A stretch of DNA of 5,400 nucleotides, from the NCBI GenBank assembly GCA_014378185.1, contig JACMOE010000404.1:1-5400 (forward strand), given 5' to 3'. This document shows, piece after piece, positions 4,110-5,400 of this stretch. The notes under the pieces were generated by a model, which ran no database searches, was not told where the DNA came from, and saw only the letters and a program-made list of their open reading frames with translations. The position numbers and the translations under genes are program-made. Origin of the DNA: Gemmatimonadaceae bacterium. GTDB taxonomy: Bacteria > Gemmatimonadota > Gemmatimonadetes > Gemmatimonadales > Gemmatimonadaceae. How positions within the stretch are numbered: the first letter of the stretch is position 1; the number at the start of each line of letters is the position of its first letter.

Positions 4110-5400
4110 GAAGTACACGCGACCATCCGGCTGCACGAGCCAGCTCCGAATCGCATTGAAGTGATAATCGGTGCCCGCGCCGCGTACGCGCCGGAACACA
4201 TCGAGCATCGGCTGCACGTAACCCGTTTCGTCGATCGCGCGGCTCATCAGGTGCGCCGCGTCGCCGTTCCACTTCCACATGTGCTCGAAGCGGACATGCG
4301 CCATCGGTAGCACAGGGCTCGTGAACTCCGCCTCGGTCCAGCTCCGTCCTCCATCTGTGCTCACGTCCACGCGCGTGATCTTCCCACGACCGGTCCACGC
4401 GAGGCCGGTCACTGGCCACCAGCCGGGTGCCGCGGGCTGCCGCGGGTAGGCCGGTGACGTGATGATCGACTTGGCATCCATCACGAAGCTGAACTGTCGA
4501 GCGGTGCCGTCGGGCAGCGGGTCGGTGTACTTCGCGGTTTCGTCCTTCGACATGTTGGGCTGGTCGATGGCCTCGAGGCGCCGTATCCACTTGATATTCA
4601 TGTTGCCCTCGAAGCCCGGCAGCAGCAGCCGTGCCGGATATCCATTGGGCATTCGCAGCGCTTCGCCGTTCTGCGCATAGGCGATCATGGCGTCGTCCAT
4701 CATCTTCGCCACGGGAATGCTGCGCGACATGCGCGACGCATCACCGCCTTCGGCCAGCACCCACGTCGCCGCGCCTCGCACGCCAGCCTCCTTCAGCAGC
4801 GTGGCGACAGGCACGCCGGTCCACTCGGAGTTGCTGGTGAGCCCGTCCACCTCCTGCGGCGACATCTCGCGCTTAGGAGCGCGGTATGCGGCGCGCCCAT
4901 TGCCGGAGCATTCGACAAAGCATGTGCGCGTCACGGCGGGAAAGCGCTTCAGCTGCTCGAGCGTGAACACGAGTGGCCTGTCCACCAGCCCGTGAATCGC
5001 GAGCTCGTAGTGCGCCGGATCGATGACCGCGATGCCATTGTGGTGCCGCTGGAAGTGCAGGTCTGACGGCGTGATGGAACCGATGACCGCCTGAAGCGGC
5101 GTGAACGTCGCCCCGGTGGTCACACCGAGTGGAGCGAGGGTGGGCGTCTCGAAGGGAGAGCGCACGCTAAGGGGTCCGGATGCCAATCCGGGAACGGTCG
5201 ACGCGTCGAGCGGAGCCATGGGCAGCGTCGCAGCTGTCGGCGCGACGCCTGCTGGCGCGGCAACGGGCGCGGGCTTCGCCTGTTGTGCCAGCACGGATAC
5301 CCGGCTTGCAACGACCGCGCTTCCGACGACACCAGCGGCGACGCCGATAGCGCGGCGCCGAGAGATTCGCGCATCAGTCTGATCGTCTCCGGTGGAATCG
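4101..5400 (-). CDS. soxC: SoxC/SorA-type molybdopterin sulfite/sulfane dehydrogenase (5' partial)
   Basis: The frame is open from the right edge to TGA 4103-4101, giving about 432 visible residues, close to full length for SoxC. It oxidises sulfite or, with the Sox complex, protein-bound sulfane sulfur in the periplasm, using a molybdopterin cofactor and passing electrons to a cytochrome c. The visible N-terminus reads RISRRRAIGVAAGVVGSAVV, a Tat signal, followed by an Ala/Pro-rich linker of about 70 residues. The sulfite-oxidase molybdopterin fold starts near ITPSDLHFQRHHNGIAVIDP (His-rich block, visible residues 109-128). It continues with LAIHGLVDRPLVFTLEQLKR and FVECSGNGRAAYRAP, where the Cys at visible residue 164 is the expected molybdenum ligand. 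Then come SNSEWTGVPVATLLKEAGV, GYPARLLLPGFEGNMNIKWI and the dimerisation domain (ITRVDVSTDGGRSWTEAEF), ending at DYHFNAIRSW. The GTG at 5294 is not the start, because the Tat signal lies upstream of it; the true start is beyond position 5400. Whether it acts on free sulfite or as SoxC within a Sox system cannot be decided, since no soxXYZAB genes are visible. Confidence 0.92.
   Translation of the reverse strand, partial: DSTGDDQTDARISRRRAIGVAAGVVGSAVVASRVSVLAQQAKPAPVAAPAGVAPTAATLPMAPLDASTVPGLASGPLSVRSPFETPTLAPLGVTTGATFTPLQAVIGSITPSDLHFQRHHNGIAVIDPAHYELAIHGLVDRPLVFTLEQLKRFPAVTRTCFVECSGNGRAAYRAPKREMSPQEVDGLTSNSEWTGVPVATLLKEAGVRGAATWVLAEGGDASRMSRSIPVAKMMDDAMIAYAQNGEALRMPNGYPARLLLPGFEGNMNIKWIRRLEAIDQPNMSKDETAKYTDPLPDGTARQFSFVMDAKSIITSPAYPRQPAAPGWWPVTGLAWTGRGKITRVDVSTDGGRSWTEAEFTSPVLPMAHVRFEHMWKWNGDAAHLMSRAIDETGYVQPMLDVFRRVRGAGTDYHFNAIRSWLVQPDGRVYFGG

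Noticed and set aside
4102..4590. N-terminal extension of the cytochrome c frame
   Set aside because: This part is inside the dehydrogenase gene in another frame and is Arg/His-rich. The lipoprotein signal and RBS place the start at 4098 (or 4101).

Overview
This is a GC-rich bacterial window with several exported proteins: two Tat signals, one lipoprotein signal and one Sec signal. The protein style (short Tat-exported redox enzymes, an uncharacterised barrel-like exported protein, degraded Ser-hydrolase sequence) would suit a Gemmatimonadota-type Gram-negative. That placement is an impression from protein character, not a demonstrated assignment.

Layout from left to right. (1) Positions 2-205 on + hold the C-terminal end of an SGNH-type acyltransferase or esterase domain. 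(2) Positions 206-932 contain no intact gene. On the minus strand they hold the frameshifted, truncated remains of an alpha/beta hydrolase with a recognisable GLSEG nucleophile elbow. (3) Positions 933-1541 on the minus strand encode PnuC, a nicotinamide riboside/NMN transporter. (4) A 63-bp divergent intergenic region carries a CRP/FNR-like palindrome. (5) Positions 1605-2612 on + encode a secreted or outer-membrane barrel-like protein of unknown function, with a Thr/Gly repeat tail and a basic end. (6) Positions 2677-5400 on the minus strand, read right to left, hold three genes for periplasmic sulfur-compound oxidation. These are a Tat-exported SoxC/SorA-type molybdopterin sulfite/sulfane dehydrogenase (5' end cut by the window edge), a one-heme lipoprotein cytochrome c translationally coupled to it (TGATG overlap), and a Tat-exported DsrE-family protein. 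A 117-bp gap with a dispersed-type repeat and three tandem 21-bp units separates the cytochrome from the DsrE gene.

The likely joint role of the right-hand module is oxidation of sulfite or protein-bound sulfane sulfur by the molybdenum subunit. Electrons would pass to the membrane-tethered cytochrome c, and the DsrE protein may handle or bind sulfur. The most noteworthy items are this compact module with a monoheme lipoprotein partner, the tandem repeat beside it, the palindrome in the pnuC/barrel divergent promoter region, and the hydrolase relic. I saw no RNA gene, CRISPR array, transposase or clear rho-independent terminator.
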